A stretch of 64,000 nucleotides of DNA. Origin: Blastopirellula marina (GTDB lineage: Bacteria; Planctomycetota; Planctomycetia; Pirellulales; Pirellulaceae). The first letter of the stretch is position 1, and the number at the start of each line of letters is the position of its first letter. This document shows, piece by piece, positions 50,191 through 59,981 of the stretch. The DNA is taken from positions 248,001 through 312,000 of the forward strand of contig NZ_PUIA01000017.1 in the NCBI RefSeq assembly GCF_002967715.1, read 5' to 3'. A program made the position numbers and the translations under genes. The notes beneath the pieces are model-generated. The model was not told the DNA's origin. It searched no databases and saw only the letters and a program-made list of their open reading frames with translations.

Positions 50191-52980
50191 CTACTGGTAA
50201 AGGCTCTGAAGCAGTTCCGATTGACGCTTCAGCTCTTCCAGCTTGGCCTGGGCGTTGGCCATTTCATCGGTGCTGGTTTCGACCTTTTGCTTGGTCTCGC
50301 GAAGCTGAGCGTAGACGGCCGACTTCTCTTCCATCACCTTATCGAGTTCGGCTTGCAGCTTGGCGATCTGGGCCAGCTTCTCTTCCATCTGCTTTTCCAT
50401 TTCGGCCTGCTTGGCGGCGGCTTCAGCGACCTGTTGTTCCTGGGTCTTGATGCCGGTCATCATGGCCTGCTGTTCGGCCTGGAGCTTGGCAGGATACGCT
50501 GCGAAGTCATCCTTTTCCTTCTTGATCGCTTCCAGTTCGACCTTGGCGGCAGCGGCTTTATCAGCGGCGGCCTTGGCAGCGGCGGCTTGATCGTTCATAG
50601 CCTTCTCGACGTTCGGCTTGCCTTCTTCCAGCTTCTTCAACTGTTCGACCTGCTTCTTCATCTCGGCGTCATACTGCTTGATCAGGTTCTGCTGCGTACC
50701 GGTTTCCTTGTTGGCTTCGTCCTTCGCCTTCTTGGCTGCGTCGATCGCGGCTCTGGCGGATGCCAACTGGGTATCGGCGGTCTGCTTGTTCTGCTTGGCA
50801 GCGGCAATGGCCTTCTCAGCATTGGCTTTCTCGCCGTTGGCCTTGTTGGTTTCGTCCTGCAGCTTCTTCACTTCCGCTTCCGCGGCAGCGATTTGTTCGG
50901 CGTCCTTTTTCAGTTCGCCTTCCTTGCCGGCGATTGCGTCGGTCGACTTCTTGGCTTCAGCAGCCAACTTATCAACTTCGGCCTGAGCAGCGGTCTTTTC
51001 ACCTGCCAGCGAATCGATTTCTTTTTGCTTCGATTCCTTCTGATCGTCCGGAGTCGTTTCCTTTTGCTTGGTCGCTTCGGCGATCTTGGCATCGAGGTCG
51101 GCAACCTTCTTCTTGGCTGCGTCGATGGCCTGCTGCTGCGAGGCGAGTTGCTTCTTCAGATCGTCCAGCTGCTTTTGGTGTTCGCCTTGGGCGTTCTTGG
51201 CGGCCGTGACGACCGAGCTCTTCGCTTGGGTCTGCTTGCCGTAATCGGCCAACTTGGCATTGGCCTGATTGAGGGCCTGCTCGGCCTTGGCAATCTCACC
51301 GGCCCACTTCTTGGCATCGGCATCCTTCGCGGCAGCTTCTTGCTCTTGCTGCTTCTGCTTGGCTTCCGATTCGGCGATCGCTTTCTTCAACGCTTCGACC
51401 TTGGCGGCAGCTGCGTCCATTGCAGCCTTGGCATCACCAGCGGCTTTCTTGCTGTTTTCCATCGCGGCCAGATGATTGTCGAAGGCCTGCTTCGCGGCAG
51501 TCGCGGCGGCGCTGGTGTCGGCGGCGGTCTTGTCGAAGGTGCCGATGTCGGCCTGGAGCGAGGCAATCATCTCGTCGTAAGTGGGAGTAACGGCTTTCAG
51601 CTTGCCGAGTTCCTGCATCCCTTCCACGCGGTAGACACGAATCTCGCCCGACCAGTCGCCAACGACGATCTTGGTGCTGTCGTGATTGAAACAGGCACGC
51701 AGCGCCAGGTCGGCGAAGCCAGGCGTCTTGGCGAGTTCTTTTCCGTCGCCGGCCCAGACCTTGGCCACTTTGTCGCGACCGGCGGTGACCATGCGTCCGT
51801 CGTGAGTGTAGCTGACCCACTCGGCACCGCCGCCATGGGCACCAAACGACTTGATGTTCTTACCATCGACCATTGCCCACAGCTTCACTTCGTTGTCAGC
51901 GGAAGCCGATGCTAACACGTTCGAGTCAGGCTGCCAGGAAACGGCATTGATCCCTTCCTTGTGCCCTTGCAAGTTCATGTATTCGCGAGCCGTGTCCGCT
52001 TCCCAAACGAACAAGCCGTTCGAGCGATCGGCCGTTGCCAGCAAGACCCCGTCCGGGCTATAGGCAATCGAGGTGACCCAGTCGGTGTGCTTCTTAACTT
52101 CGTGCAGCAGCGAACCGTCGGCCGTCGAGTAAATACGAACCAGTCGCTGGGGACCACCGAGGGCAACTTGAGAGAGATCTGGCGAGACGTCGGCGGCCAG
52201 GACCGCGTCGTATTCGTCGCCGACAGTGATCAACGGCTTGCCGGTACGCACATTGAAAAGCGTCACGCTGCCAGCGTAGCCACCACGGCCACCGCCAGCC
52301 ATCAGCACTTCACCATTTCGGCTGAAGCGGAGAATGTACGGAATGCCTTGGGGATAAGGAATGACGCCGAGCAGTTTCAGCGTGTCGGTGTTGTACAGAG
52401 CGATCTGTTTCTGACCAGCGATAGCTACCACAGGAGCCCAAGGGCTGTGAGCCATGGCGGTGATGGCACCACTACTGTGGAGATCCATGACCGGGGCTTT
52501 CCACAGACCTTCCGGCATGGCGGCCGGACCTTCCGGCTTGCCGGTGGTCACGGGGCCTTCCATCGCGAGGCCACTTTTCTTTTTGGCTTTGGCTTTCGAC
52601 CCGCTGTTTTCCAGTGCCCCCAGTTCGATCCACTTGGAAATGATGTCTCGCTTTTCCTGTGCGATCGGATCTTGCCCTGGCGGCATCTCTGGCGTTTCGT
52701 CACCGTTGATCAGCGCGAACAGACGCGAGCTACCGACATCCTGGGCAATAACGACTTCACCACTAGCACCACCTTCGAGCGTGGCACCGTAGCTTTCGAG
52801 ATTGAGGCCACCCTTGGCATCTCCCTGGTTATGACAGGTAAAGCAGTGCTCGCGCAGGATCGGGCGCACGTGATCTTCGTAGGTGATCTTCTCGACCTTG
52901 TCACCGGCTGGCTGAGCATCTTGGGCCGCGGCCAGCGTGGTCAATCCGAACAAAACCAGAAGTGGGAGGGTGTAACGCAT
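50191..52980 (-). CDS. Secreted cytochrome c, WD40 and coiled-coil protein
   Basis: 929 residues. A signal peptide (to AAAQ, residue 20) is followed by a planctomycete-type cytochrome c domain with CFTCH at 46-50 and the axial-Met region MPPGQD near 100. WD40 repeats of about residues 160-460 follow (HTDWVTSIAYSPDGVLLATA, HKEGINAVSWQPDSNVLASA, WVSYTHDGRMVTAGRDKVAK). The C-terminal ~460 residues are a very long Ala/Lys/Glu/Gln coiled coil. It is the last gene of the DUF1501, PPC, DUF1549/1553 cluster read on the minus strand. Confidence 0.92.
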   Translation of the reverse strand: MRYTLPLLVLFGLTTLAAAQDAQPAGDKVEKITYEDHVRPILREHCFTCHNQGDAKGGLNLESYGATLEGGASGEVVIAQDVGSSRLFALINGDETPEMPPGQDPIAQEKRDIISKWIELGALENSGSKAKAKKKSGLAMEGPVTTGKPEGPAAMPEGLWKAPVMDLHSSGAITAMAHSPWAPVVAIAGQKQIALYNTDTLKLLGVIPYPQGIPYILRFSRNGEVLMAGGGRGGYAGSVTLFNVRTGKPLITVGDEYDAVLAADVSPDLSQVALGGPQRLVRIYSTADGSLLHEVKKHTDWVTSIAYSPDGVLLATADRSNGLFVWEADTAREYMNLQGHKEGINAVSWQPDSNVLASASADNEVKLWAMVDGKNIKSFGAHGGGAEWVSYTHDGRMVTAGRDKVAKVWAGDGKELAKTPGFADLALRACFNHDSTKIVVGDWSGEIRVYRVEGMQELGKLKAVTPTYDEMIASLQADIGTFDKTAADTSAAATAAKQAFDNHLAAMENSKKAAGDAKAAMDAAAAKVEALKKAIAESEAKQKQQEQEAAAKDADAKKWAGEIAKAEQALNQANAKLADYGKQTQAKSSVVTAAKNAQGEHQKQLDDLKKQLASQQQAIDAAKKKVADLDAKIAEATKQKETTPDDQKESKQKEIDSLAGEKTAAQAEVDKLAAEAKKSTDAIAGKEGELKKDAEQIAAAEAEVKKLQDETNKANGEKANAEKAIAAAKQNKQTADTQLASARAAIDAAKKAKDEANKETGTQQNLIKQYDAEMKKQVEQLKKLEEGKPNVEKAMNDQAAAAKAAADKAAAAKVELEAIKKEKDDFAAYPAKLQAEQQAMMTGIKTQEQQVAEAAAKQAEMEKQMEEKLAQIAKLQAELDKVMEEKSAVYAQLRETKQKVETSTDEMANAQAKLEELKRQSELLQSLYQ

Positions 52981-53077
52981 CGCTCAATACTCTGTGCGAA
53001 AAAAGGCGGGCAAACGAAGGCGGGCAAAGCGTGCCGGCAATCAGGACGCGGCACGCCTAAAAAGTCTAGCTCACGAT

Positions 53078-55510
53078 TTAGTGGTTAAACATAAACTCGC
53101 GCGAGTTGAGGACCGCCCAGAAGACGTCTTCGAGCCCGCGTTGCCGATTCTCTTCTTCTTTAAGAACCGCCGTGAGTTTCTCTCGTTCTTCCGCGGTCGG
53201 CTTTCGGGCCAGGCTGCGGATGTAGATCTTGTCGATGATCTGATCGTTGGTCAGCTCTTCCTTGACCCAAGTTTCGACCAGCTTACCGCGACCGATCTTG
53301 TCTTGCGTGGCCGAGCCATTGAGCATGTGCAAGGCCTGCGACAAGGTCGGCGAGGTGGATGCTTCGCACGAACAAACCGTTGCACGTTCGCTACGTCCGA
53401 AGGTCGTCAGGAAGTAGTTCGACGTCTTACCATCGGCAATCTGCACGGCACGCGAACCAAGGGGCAGACCCTGGAACTTTTCGTCGTGGCTGGTGGCCTG
53501 ACTGATGCAGTCCAGAAGCTGTTCCGCCGGGATACGACGCACCTGGGCATAGGCAAAGTTCTTGGTATCGGTCTTGTTGCTGTCGTTGGGTACCGTCGTA
53601 CGCTGATAGGCCTGCGAGGCACAGATGTCGCGGACGAGCTTCTTGAAGTCGTAGTTGTACTCGACCAGCTTGTTACCCAACGTCTGGTACAGTTCGGGGT
53701 TTGAAGCCGGGTTGCTCACGCGGACGTCGTCAACAGGATCGACGATGCCAACGCCGAAGAAGCTGGCCCAAACGCGGTTGGCCACGCTGCTGGCGAAGTA
53801 CGGGTTGTCGGGAGCGGTCAGCCACTCGGCGAGCACTTCACGACGGTCGCGTCCCTTCATGTCAGGCTCGACGCCGCCGAGGAACTTCGGTTCCATGACC
53901 TTATTACCGACCAGGTGACGAACGTCACCACCACCGCGATTGTAGACGATCCGTTCGCGGTAGTCTTCGGTGTTCTTGCGACCGATCTGAGCGAAGAACG
54001 CGGCAAAGCCGTAGTAGTCGTCCATCGTCCAGCGATCGAACGGATGATTGTGGCACTGGGCACACTGCGTTCGGAGGCCCATGAAAACCTGAGCCACATT
54101 TTCGGCCGTCTTCAGGGTATCGGTTTCGATTTCGTAGTAGTTGGTCGGCGGGTTGCTGAACGTACCGCCCGATGCGGACAACAGGTCGCGAACCATCTGA
54201 TCCAGCGGAACGTCGTTCGAGATCTGTTCGGTCAACCAGCTGTAGTACAGGAACGCCGACTTGTCGCTCACGCGGTTGGTGCTCTTGATCATCAACAACT
54301 CGGCCCAACGCATGGCCCAGATTTCGGAGAACTCTTTGCGTTCCAGCAAACGATCGACCAGCTTGGCACGCTTGTCTGCCGAGGTGTCGGACATGAACAC
54401 ATTGTATTCTTCTTCCGTGGGCAACAGGCCGGTGATGTCGACCGTGGCACGACGGAGGAACTCTTCGTCCGAACAAACCTGGCTTGGCGTGATACGCAGC
54501 TTATGCAGCTTGGAACCGACGAGTTCGTCGATGTAGTTGCCGACCACCTGAGGCTTTTCGTACTTCAGATCTTTCGGCAAGACGACCACCTGGCTACCGA
54601 CAGTATGGGTGTCGAAGCGAGCCATGACGAACGCTTCGCCACGTTTCGATGCCGTGCACAAGCCGTGCTGGTCAATCGGAGCAGAGTTGTCGTTGTTGGA
54701 CATAAAGACAGCCAAGTCGGTCACGTCGCGGGTAGTACCGTCCGCGTAGAACGCTTTAACGATGAACGACTGCTGGGCCCCTTCCCCTTCGAGGACCGCC
54801 TTGGGTGGGTAGATCTCGATGCGGTCGCATCGGGGCACTTCCCCTTCGTCGGGCTTCGCACCCGTTTCCAACCAACGCAGCATCGTAGCGTAGTAGTCCG
54901 AGTCTTTCTCGAAGAGCTTACCACCGGTGTGCGGCACGCTACCGATCGCCTTTTCCAGCAGCAAGCTGGCCGGTGGATCGGCGAGATTAACACGGCGAGT
55001 TGCCTGTTCGCGTGTGGTACGGAAATAGTCACCGACCGGATCAAAACCGAACAGCGACAAACGGAAACCATCCTTACCGCGAGCGGCACCATGGCAGCTA
55101 CCGGTGTTACAGCCAGCTCGCATGAAGACCGGCATTACATCGAGGTGGAAGCTGACAGGGCGTTCTTCGGTGGCCTTGGCGACCTTGACCGGGATCTCGA
55201 CTTTATGACCGGCGTATTCGATCTTTAAAGTCGTTTCGCCATCGGCGACCGGCAGGATGACGTTGCCGTCCCGCTTGACGCTGCCTTCCGAGGCCAACGT
55301 GGCGGTTGCCTGGGCGGTGACATCGAGCGTGACGTCGTCATCGCGCGTGGCGACGACAACATAGTGCTGCGAGTCGCGGCTGGTCAGCAATTCGATGGAA
55401 CTGGGATAGACGTTGATTTCGCGAATGGCGGTATCGGCCTGGGCAGTGGAAACTGCCAGACAAAACATGAGACCGCTGAGCATCCAATAAGCGACTGCGT
55501 TACGAGTCAC
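53078..55510 (-). CDS. DUF1549/DUF1553 protein with Ig-like N-terminus
   Basis: 810 residues with a Sec signal (to AQA). Residues ~27-120 form an Ig-like domain, then a CNTGSCHG segment, a second Ig-like part, DUF1549 at about 330-530 (EEFLRRATVDITGLLPTEEE, CAQCHNHPFDRW with haem-type CxxCH) and DUF1553 to the end (NRVWASFFGVGIVDPVDD, YAQVRRIPAEQLLDCIS). This large exported protein is one of the marker families of planctomycetes; it probably carries a haem. It stands between PPC and cytochrome/WD40 genes on the same strand. Confidence 0.94.
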   Translation of the reverse strand: MTRNAVAYWMLSGLMFCLAVSTAQADTAIREINVYPSSIELLTSRDSQHYVVVATRDDDVTLDVTAQATATLASEGSVKRDGNVILPVADGETTLKIEYAGHKVEIPVKVAKATEERPVSFHLDVMPVFMRAGCNTGSCHGAARGKDGFRLSLFGFDPVGDYFRTTREQATRRVNLADPPASLLLEKAIGSVPHTGGKLFEKDSDYYATMLRWLETGAKPDEGEVPRCDRIEIYPPKAVLEGEGAQQSFIVKAFYADGTTRDVTDLAVFMSNNDNSAPIDQHGLCTASKRGEAFVMARFDTHTVGSQVVVLPKDLKYEKPQVVGNYIDELVGSKLHKLRITPSQVCSDEEFLRRATVDITGLLPTEEEYNVFMSDTSADKRAKLVDRLLERKEFSEIWAMRWAELLMIKSTNRVSDKSAFLYYSWLTEQISNDVPLDQMVRDLLSASGGTFSNPPTNYYEIETDTLKTAENVAQVFMGLRTQCAQCHNHPFDRWTMDDYYGFAAFFAQIGRKNTEDYRERIVYNRGGGDVRHLVGNKVMEPKFLGGVEPDMKGRDRREVLAEWLTAPDNPYFASSVANRVWASFFGVGIVDPVDDVRVSNPASNPELYQTLGNKLVEYNYDFKKLVRDICASQAYQRTTVPNDSNKTDTKNFAYAQVRRIPAEQLLDCISQATSHDEKFQGLPLGSRAVQIADGKTSNYFLTTFGRSERATVCSCEASTSPTLSQALHMLNGSATQDKIGRGKLVETWVKEELTNDQIIDKIYIRSLARKPTAEEREKLTAVLKEEENRQRGLEDVFWAVLNSREFMFNH

Positions 55511-55592
55511 GGTTGGCTCTCCTTCGGCTTTCGCCGTTTATCCTGGGGAGGGTATTTTGAAATCTTGTGTAGGGGAAATCGGAAACGGACGC

Positions 55593-58001
55593 TTACTCGC
55601 CCATTTCCTTTTGAAGTCGCAGTTGTTCCAAGCGACTCAGTGGACGTTCAGGTTTCGGCTTGGGAGCTTCTTCCTTCTTGGCTTCGTCCTTTGGCTTGGC
55701 AGGAGTCACCTTAGGTGGCAGCGGCTTATCGACTCGCAGTTCGATGTTCCCGTTGGTCTGCACGATTGGTTCTTCGTTTTCGGTAACCGTGATCCGGGCC
55801 ACGATCGACTTGTGCTTGCCGTCTTTGGCATCCTGGGCCACTTTCACATTGAAGACCGCCTTCTCGGCGTCTTTGTTGACCTTGACCGGTTCCGTGGTCA
55901 CGCCGGCTGGCATGCCGAGCAATTCGACGGTTGCTTCACCTGGGAATTCTCGCTTGGCACTCAAACCCACAATGATCTGGGTCTCTTGGCCTTGCTCGCA
56001 GGCAGCCTGATTGAAGGCGAAGTCGACCACGCGATCCGCCACTTCCAAGTCGGCGAACGGGGAGGAGACTTCCGAGAGTCCGGAGGTACCCAAAACGCAG
56101 ATCTTGTGAATACCGATTGCCGCACCACCGTTGGCCGTGACGGGAATCTCGGCTTCGGTTTGTCCTTTTTCGATCTTGATCGAACGCGAGGCACCGATCC
56201 CCGGTGGATCGTCCAGCAAACGCAGGCGAATTTCGTCTTCAAACCCTTCGGCACGCGTCGCTTTCACTTTCAGCTTCATGGAGCCGTCACGGACGACCGG
56301 GACCTTAGGCTGCACGATCTCGAGCTTGTAAGGAACTTTCTCGACGACGGCGACTGACATGCGGTCGGTATCATGACCCCATACGTCGCGGTTGTTCTGA
56401 CCGCGGACGAGCATGGTTCGCTGACGCACGTGCCCTTCGACTTTGAGGTCTTGGTTGGTTGGCTTGGCGATAACGTCCACCAACTTACCGTTGAGCTGAG
56501 CATCGGGCTTGGCACGCAGCAGGACGGGCAGCTTGTTCGTGTTCTCGGCCATGGGGAAGGTGATCACTTCGATCCCTTCCGGCAGGTCGTTGAAGTCGAA
56601 TTTCAGTTCACCACCGAAGTTCTCGCGGCGAGCAGTCAACAAGACAGCCATATAGTTGTCTTGCGGAACACTCATGGTGCGGGCCTTGTACTGTTCGACT
56701 TCCGGAATCTCGACAACCAGGCTTGGCGATCGCTGCGTGACTTCCACGCGGTAAATGTTCAGTGGGCTGCCAGAGCCCAGGTGATCACGGACACGGACGA
56801 CCAGGTCGGTGTCTTCTTCCGCTTTCACGCGGACGTAGCTATCGATATTGCCGCCGTCGTCGTCGTTACCCCCCAGACGCTTGTTGTTGGATTGCTGGTA
56901 AACATCGACAACAGGATCCAAGTAGGAACGCAGGTCTTTCCGGGCATAGACGCGGACGTCGAACTCTTGCCCCTTCTTGGCCGGGAAGGCGAAGTGGTCG
57001 TAGTCCCCTTTTTCTTCGATGACACCGCTGGCGACGCCTGGCCCCTGCATGGGGGTGGCTGCCTTGAGGTCGTTGTTGGGTTCCTTTTCGACCGCAGCTG
57101 GCAGACTCGAAACGAACAAGCGGTTGGGCGAAGGAGCGATACCGTACTGATCTTCGGGGTAGTACAGGAACTCCCCTTCTTTCTCAGGCAAGCGAATCTT
57201 GGCGGTCTGCGTGCCGGAAGGATCGCCGAGCCAGGTTACTTCGATTTCTTCGCCAGGCTTGCCACCGGTGGGGAAGATACCCTTGGGACGCGGGAAGTTG
57301 CCAACGCTCAGGCGGTAAGCGCAATTACCATTGCCACCGTAGCTGCTTTCGCGAACCTGGATGATGTACTTGCCATCTTCCGGAGCCAGCAGCGAGCAAA
57401 GGCAGTCCTGGAACAGCAGCGGTTCGTCGTCACTCTTGGCAAGCTCGAAACGTTGTTCATTGAGGATGGCAACGTACGGATCGAAGAAGGTCAGACCCAA
57501 TCGTAGACCGGTCAGTTCGGCCGTGATGCGCTGCCCCTTCTTGGCTTCGATCACGAAGTAATCGACGTCTTCATTCTGAATGATGCCGTTGACGGTAGTT
57601 CCCATCTCGACGGCTTGTGGTTCTTTGAAATCGTTGTTGGGTTCTTTCTCTTCGATTTCCGGTAGGGCCCCAACATAGAACAACACCACGTCGCTCAGCC
57701 CGGTAGCCGTTCGCAGTCGCATGCCGTGCTGGCCAAGACGGCAATCAGGCGTGACGTTCAGTGTCACTTTCACCTTCTTGTCGTCTTCTGGCTCGATCGA
57801 TTTCATCGTGACGCCAGGCTCGAAGAAGAGAATCTCCTGGGCATCTTTCAAGCGATCCCCTTGCAGCGTCACCGTGATCTCTTGACCACGCTGGAAGCCC
57901 GGGGGAACAATCCGCGAGAAAGCTGGCTTGGCAGCCAGGAGGTTAGCTGAGATCAACGTCGTGATGACCGTAGCCAATAGAAGAACGTGGAGGCGTTTCA
58001 T
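55593..58001 (-). CDS. Secreted pre-peptidase C-terminal (PPC) domain protein
   Basis: About 802 residues from ATG 58001 (MKRLHVLLLATVITTLISAN signal); the longer frame to 58082 is not needed. Repeated PPC-type domains are shown by IEEKEPNNDFKEPQAVEMGT and VEKEPNNDLKAATPMQGPG, each followed by DYFVIEAKKGQRI or DHFAFPAKKGQEF. Ig-like segments make up the remainder, with a Pro/Lys-rich tail. It is the second gene of the minus-strand cluster that starts with the DUF1501 gene and probably has an extracellular or periplasmic structural role. Confidence 0.9.
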   Translation of the reverse strand: MKRLHVLLLATVITTLISANLLAAKPAFSRIVPPGFQRGQEITVTLQGDRLKDAQEILFFEPGVTMKSIEPEDDKKVKVTLNVTPDCRLGQHGMRLRTATGLSDVVLFYVGALPEIEEKEPNNDFKEPQAVEMGTTVNGIIQNEDVDYFVIEAKKGQRITAELTGLRLGLTFFDPYVAILNEQRFELAKSDDEPLLFQDCLCSLLAPEDGKYIIQVRESSYGGNGNCAYRLSVGNFPRPKGIFPTGGKPGEEIEVTWLGDPSGTQTAKIRLPEKEGEFLYYPEDQYGIAPSPNRLFVSSLPAAVEKEPNNDLKAATPMQGPGVASGVIEEKGDYDHFAFPAKKGQEFDVRVYARKDLRSYLDPVVDVYQQSNNKRLGGNDDDGGNIDSYVRVKAEEDTDLVVRVRDHLGSGSPLNIYRVEVTQRSPSLVVEIPEVEQYKARTMSVPQDNYMAVLLTARRENFGGELKFDFNDLPEGIEVITFPMAENTNKLPVLLRAKPDAQLNGKLVDVIAKPTNQDLKVEGHVRQRTMLVRGQNNRDVWGHDTDRMSVAVVEKVPYKLEIVQPKVPVVRDGSMKLKVKATRAEGFEDEIRLRLLDDPPGIGASRSIKIEKGQTEAEIPVTANGGAAIGIHKICVLGTSGLSEVSSPFADLEVADRVVDFAFNQAACEQGQETQIIVGLSAKREFPGEATVELLGMPAGVTTEPVKVNKDAEKAVFNVKVAQDAKDGKHKSIVARITVTENEEPIVQTNGNIELRVDKPLPPKVTPAKPKDEAKKEEAPKPKPERPLSRLEQLRLQKEMGE

Positions 58002-58203
58002 GACAGTACCGCGTCCAGATGAAAGGTTCAAATCAGTGGGGGAGGAAACGAGAGTCGGTAGCTGGCGGGTAACCAAACTCACGCTTTAAGGCGGGGATGA
58101 TAGGTTCGGCCTGGGCAAACATGCCCAGGCCGATTGATTTATTCTAACCCAGCACTCGCAAAGACGAAGGATTTTCTGCCTTGGCGACGCCAGTTTCTAT
58201 AAG

Positions 58204-59517
58204 TTAGGCCAGCAGGTCTTTGATGACCTTACCACCGTCAACGATTTCAATCGGACGATCGCCAGGTGCCATCAATTCCTTGTCAGCCACGATGCCCAGC
58301 TGGTGGTACATGGTGGTGGCAAGATCTTCTGGACCGACTGGGTCGAGTTCTGGTTCGCTCGAGGTGGCGTTGGAGGCCCCGTGGATGTAGCCCTTCTTCA
58401 GGCCACCACCGGCCAATGCCACACTGAAGACTTTCGGCCAGTGATCGCGACCGGCGTCTTTGTTAATCTTCGGCGTACGACCGAATTCCGAGGACACCAT
58501 GACCAACGTGTCATCCAGGATGCCTTGGCGATCCAGATCGTTGATCAACGCCGTGAATGCCTGATCGAATTCAGGAACCTGACGCTTGATGCTGTCGGTG
58601 ATGCGTTGGTGCATGTCCCAGCCGCCGTAGGTCAGGGTGACCATACGAACGCCGGACTGAACCAGACGTCGGGCCATCAGCATACGCTGACCAGCCGTAT
58701 TACGACCGTATTCGTCGCGAATCTTGGCATCTTCGGCATCGATGTTGAATGCTTCCCGAGCTTCCGGGGACGAAACCAAGCTGTAAGCTCGTTCGTAGAA
58801 GGTATCCATGGCCGCAACCTGATCCGACTCATTCTTCTGAGCGAAGTAGTTGTTGACGGCATCCAGGGCCGAGCGACGGCGATAGAACCGAGCGTCATCC
58901 ACGCCGCCTGGCAGGCTGAGGTCGCGAACCTTAAAACCACCGCTGGCTGGATCGGAACCGAGCGAGAACGGGGCAAAGGAAGAGCTGAGGTAGCCAGTGC
59001 CTGCGTATTCGTTGGGTACGTTAGGTACGCAAACGTAAGGAGGCAGATTCTTACGCGGACCGTACTCGTGGCTGATCACCGCACCGAAGCTGGGGAACTT
59101 CAAAGCGGGGCTCGGACGGTAACCGGTGAACATGTTGTGCGTGCCACGTTCGTGAGCGGCTTCACCATGGCTCATCGAACGGATGATGCAAAGCTTGTCG
59201 GCGATTTGAGCGGTCTTGGGCAGAGCTTCGCTGAAGTATTCGCCGGTGTTGGTCTTCACGGTCTTCATTTCGCCACGATATTCGATGGGCGAAAATGGCT
59301 TCGGATCCCACAGCTCTTGCTGAGCGGCACCACCCGGCAGGTAGATATGAATGACACTCTTCGCCTTGGCTTCAATGAAATCGTAATTCTTGATTTCTGC
59401 CTGGGCTTCTTGCAGGCGGAACATGTCGGACATGCTCAGCCCCAGACCGGCCGCAGCACCGACGGTCAGAAAATTACGTCGACTCAGCGGGTTCCCCTTG
59501 CACTTCTTCATGACCAT
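58204..59517 (-). CDS. DUF1501 family protein (Tat-exported)
   Basis: About 437 residues from ATG 59517 (MVMKKCKGNPLSRRNFLTVG) with an exact Tat motif SRRNFLTVG. The frame is open to 59586. DUF1501 landmarks are HIYLPGGAAQQELWDPKP, IIRSMSHGEAAHERGTHNM, FPSFGAVISHEYGP, LVQSGVRMVTLTYGGWDMHQ and MVSSEFGRTPKINKDAGRDHWP. The fold is sulfatase/alkaline-phosphatase-like; the function is not known. It is the first gene of the four-gene cluster. Confidence 0.94.
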   Translation of the reverse strand: MVMKKCKGNPLSRRNFLTVGAAAGLGLSMSDMFRLQEAQAEIKNYDFIEAKAKSVIHIYLPGGAAQQELWDPKPFSPIEYRGEMKTVKTNTGEYFSEALPKTAQIADKLCIIRSMSHGEAAHERGTHNMFTGYRPSPALKFPSFGAVISHEYGPRKNLPPYVCVPNVPNEYAGTGYLSSSFAPFSLGSDPASGGFKVRDLSLPGGVDDARFYRRRSALDAVNNYFAQKNESDQVAAMDTFYERAYSLVSSPEAREAFNIDAEDAKIRDEYGRNTAGQRMLMARRLVQSGVRMVTLTYGGWDMHQRITDSIKRQVPEFDQAFTALINDLDRQGILDDTLVMVSSEFGRTPKINKDAGRDHWPKVFSVALAGGGLKKGYIHGASNATSSEPELDPVGPEDLATTMYHQLGIVADKELMAPGDRPIEIVDGGKVIKDLLA

Positions 59518-59981
59518 CTCCAACAGTTTTGTGTGTTCAGCTTCTTGGGTATGACTTGAACCGAGGAAAGGTTTCAACGAATTCAAGTGAAACGGAAGGA
59601 TCCGCGTCGAACCCCTGATGTGTGAAGCGCAAGGGAGTTAAACGCGTCGTGAATCTTCAAACGATCGCCGCTAAACTCGGCCATCGTCAAAAAGGTAGGC
59701 AAATTCGGGTAGGTAATGGCAGGAAATGGACTGCTTTGGATAGAAGCAGCCTTATCCATTGAGTGATCAATATAACGATCCCGACCCCTATTGTCAAAAG
59801 AATTATAATCAAATTGAGCTATTAAAACACCTTGATACCCCTTGCCTTAAGCCATTGAAAATAAACACCTTACGGCAAATTGATGTCACGAGTCATCATC
59901 AGAATGTTGGAAAAAGAGGGAGCTAGCCCCGATTTGCGAAGACGCCACCCATTCGAACTGGATTTTTGTCTGGCTCTTGAA
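59518..59981. other. AT-richer intergenic stretch
   Basis: About 460 bases between two minus-strand genes. It is AT-richer than the neighbours, notably 59750-59900, and contains no supported gene. It likely contains the promoter of the DUF1501-PPC-DUF1549/1553-cytochrome cluster at its lower end, but no clear consensus was found. An antisense open frame at 59870-60118 is an artefact. Confidence 0.45.
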
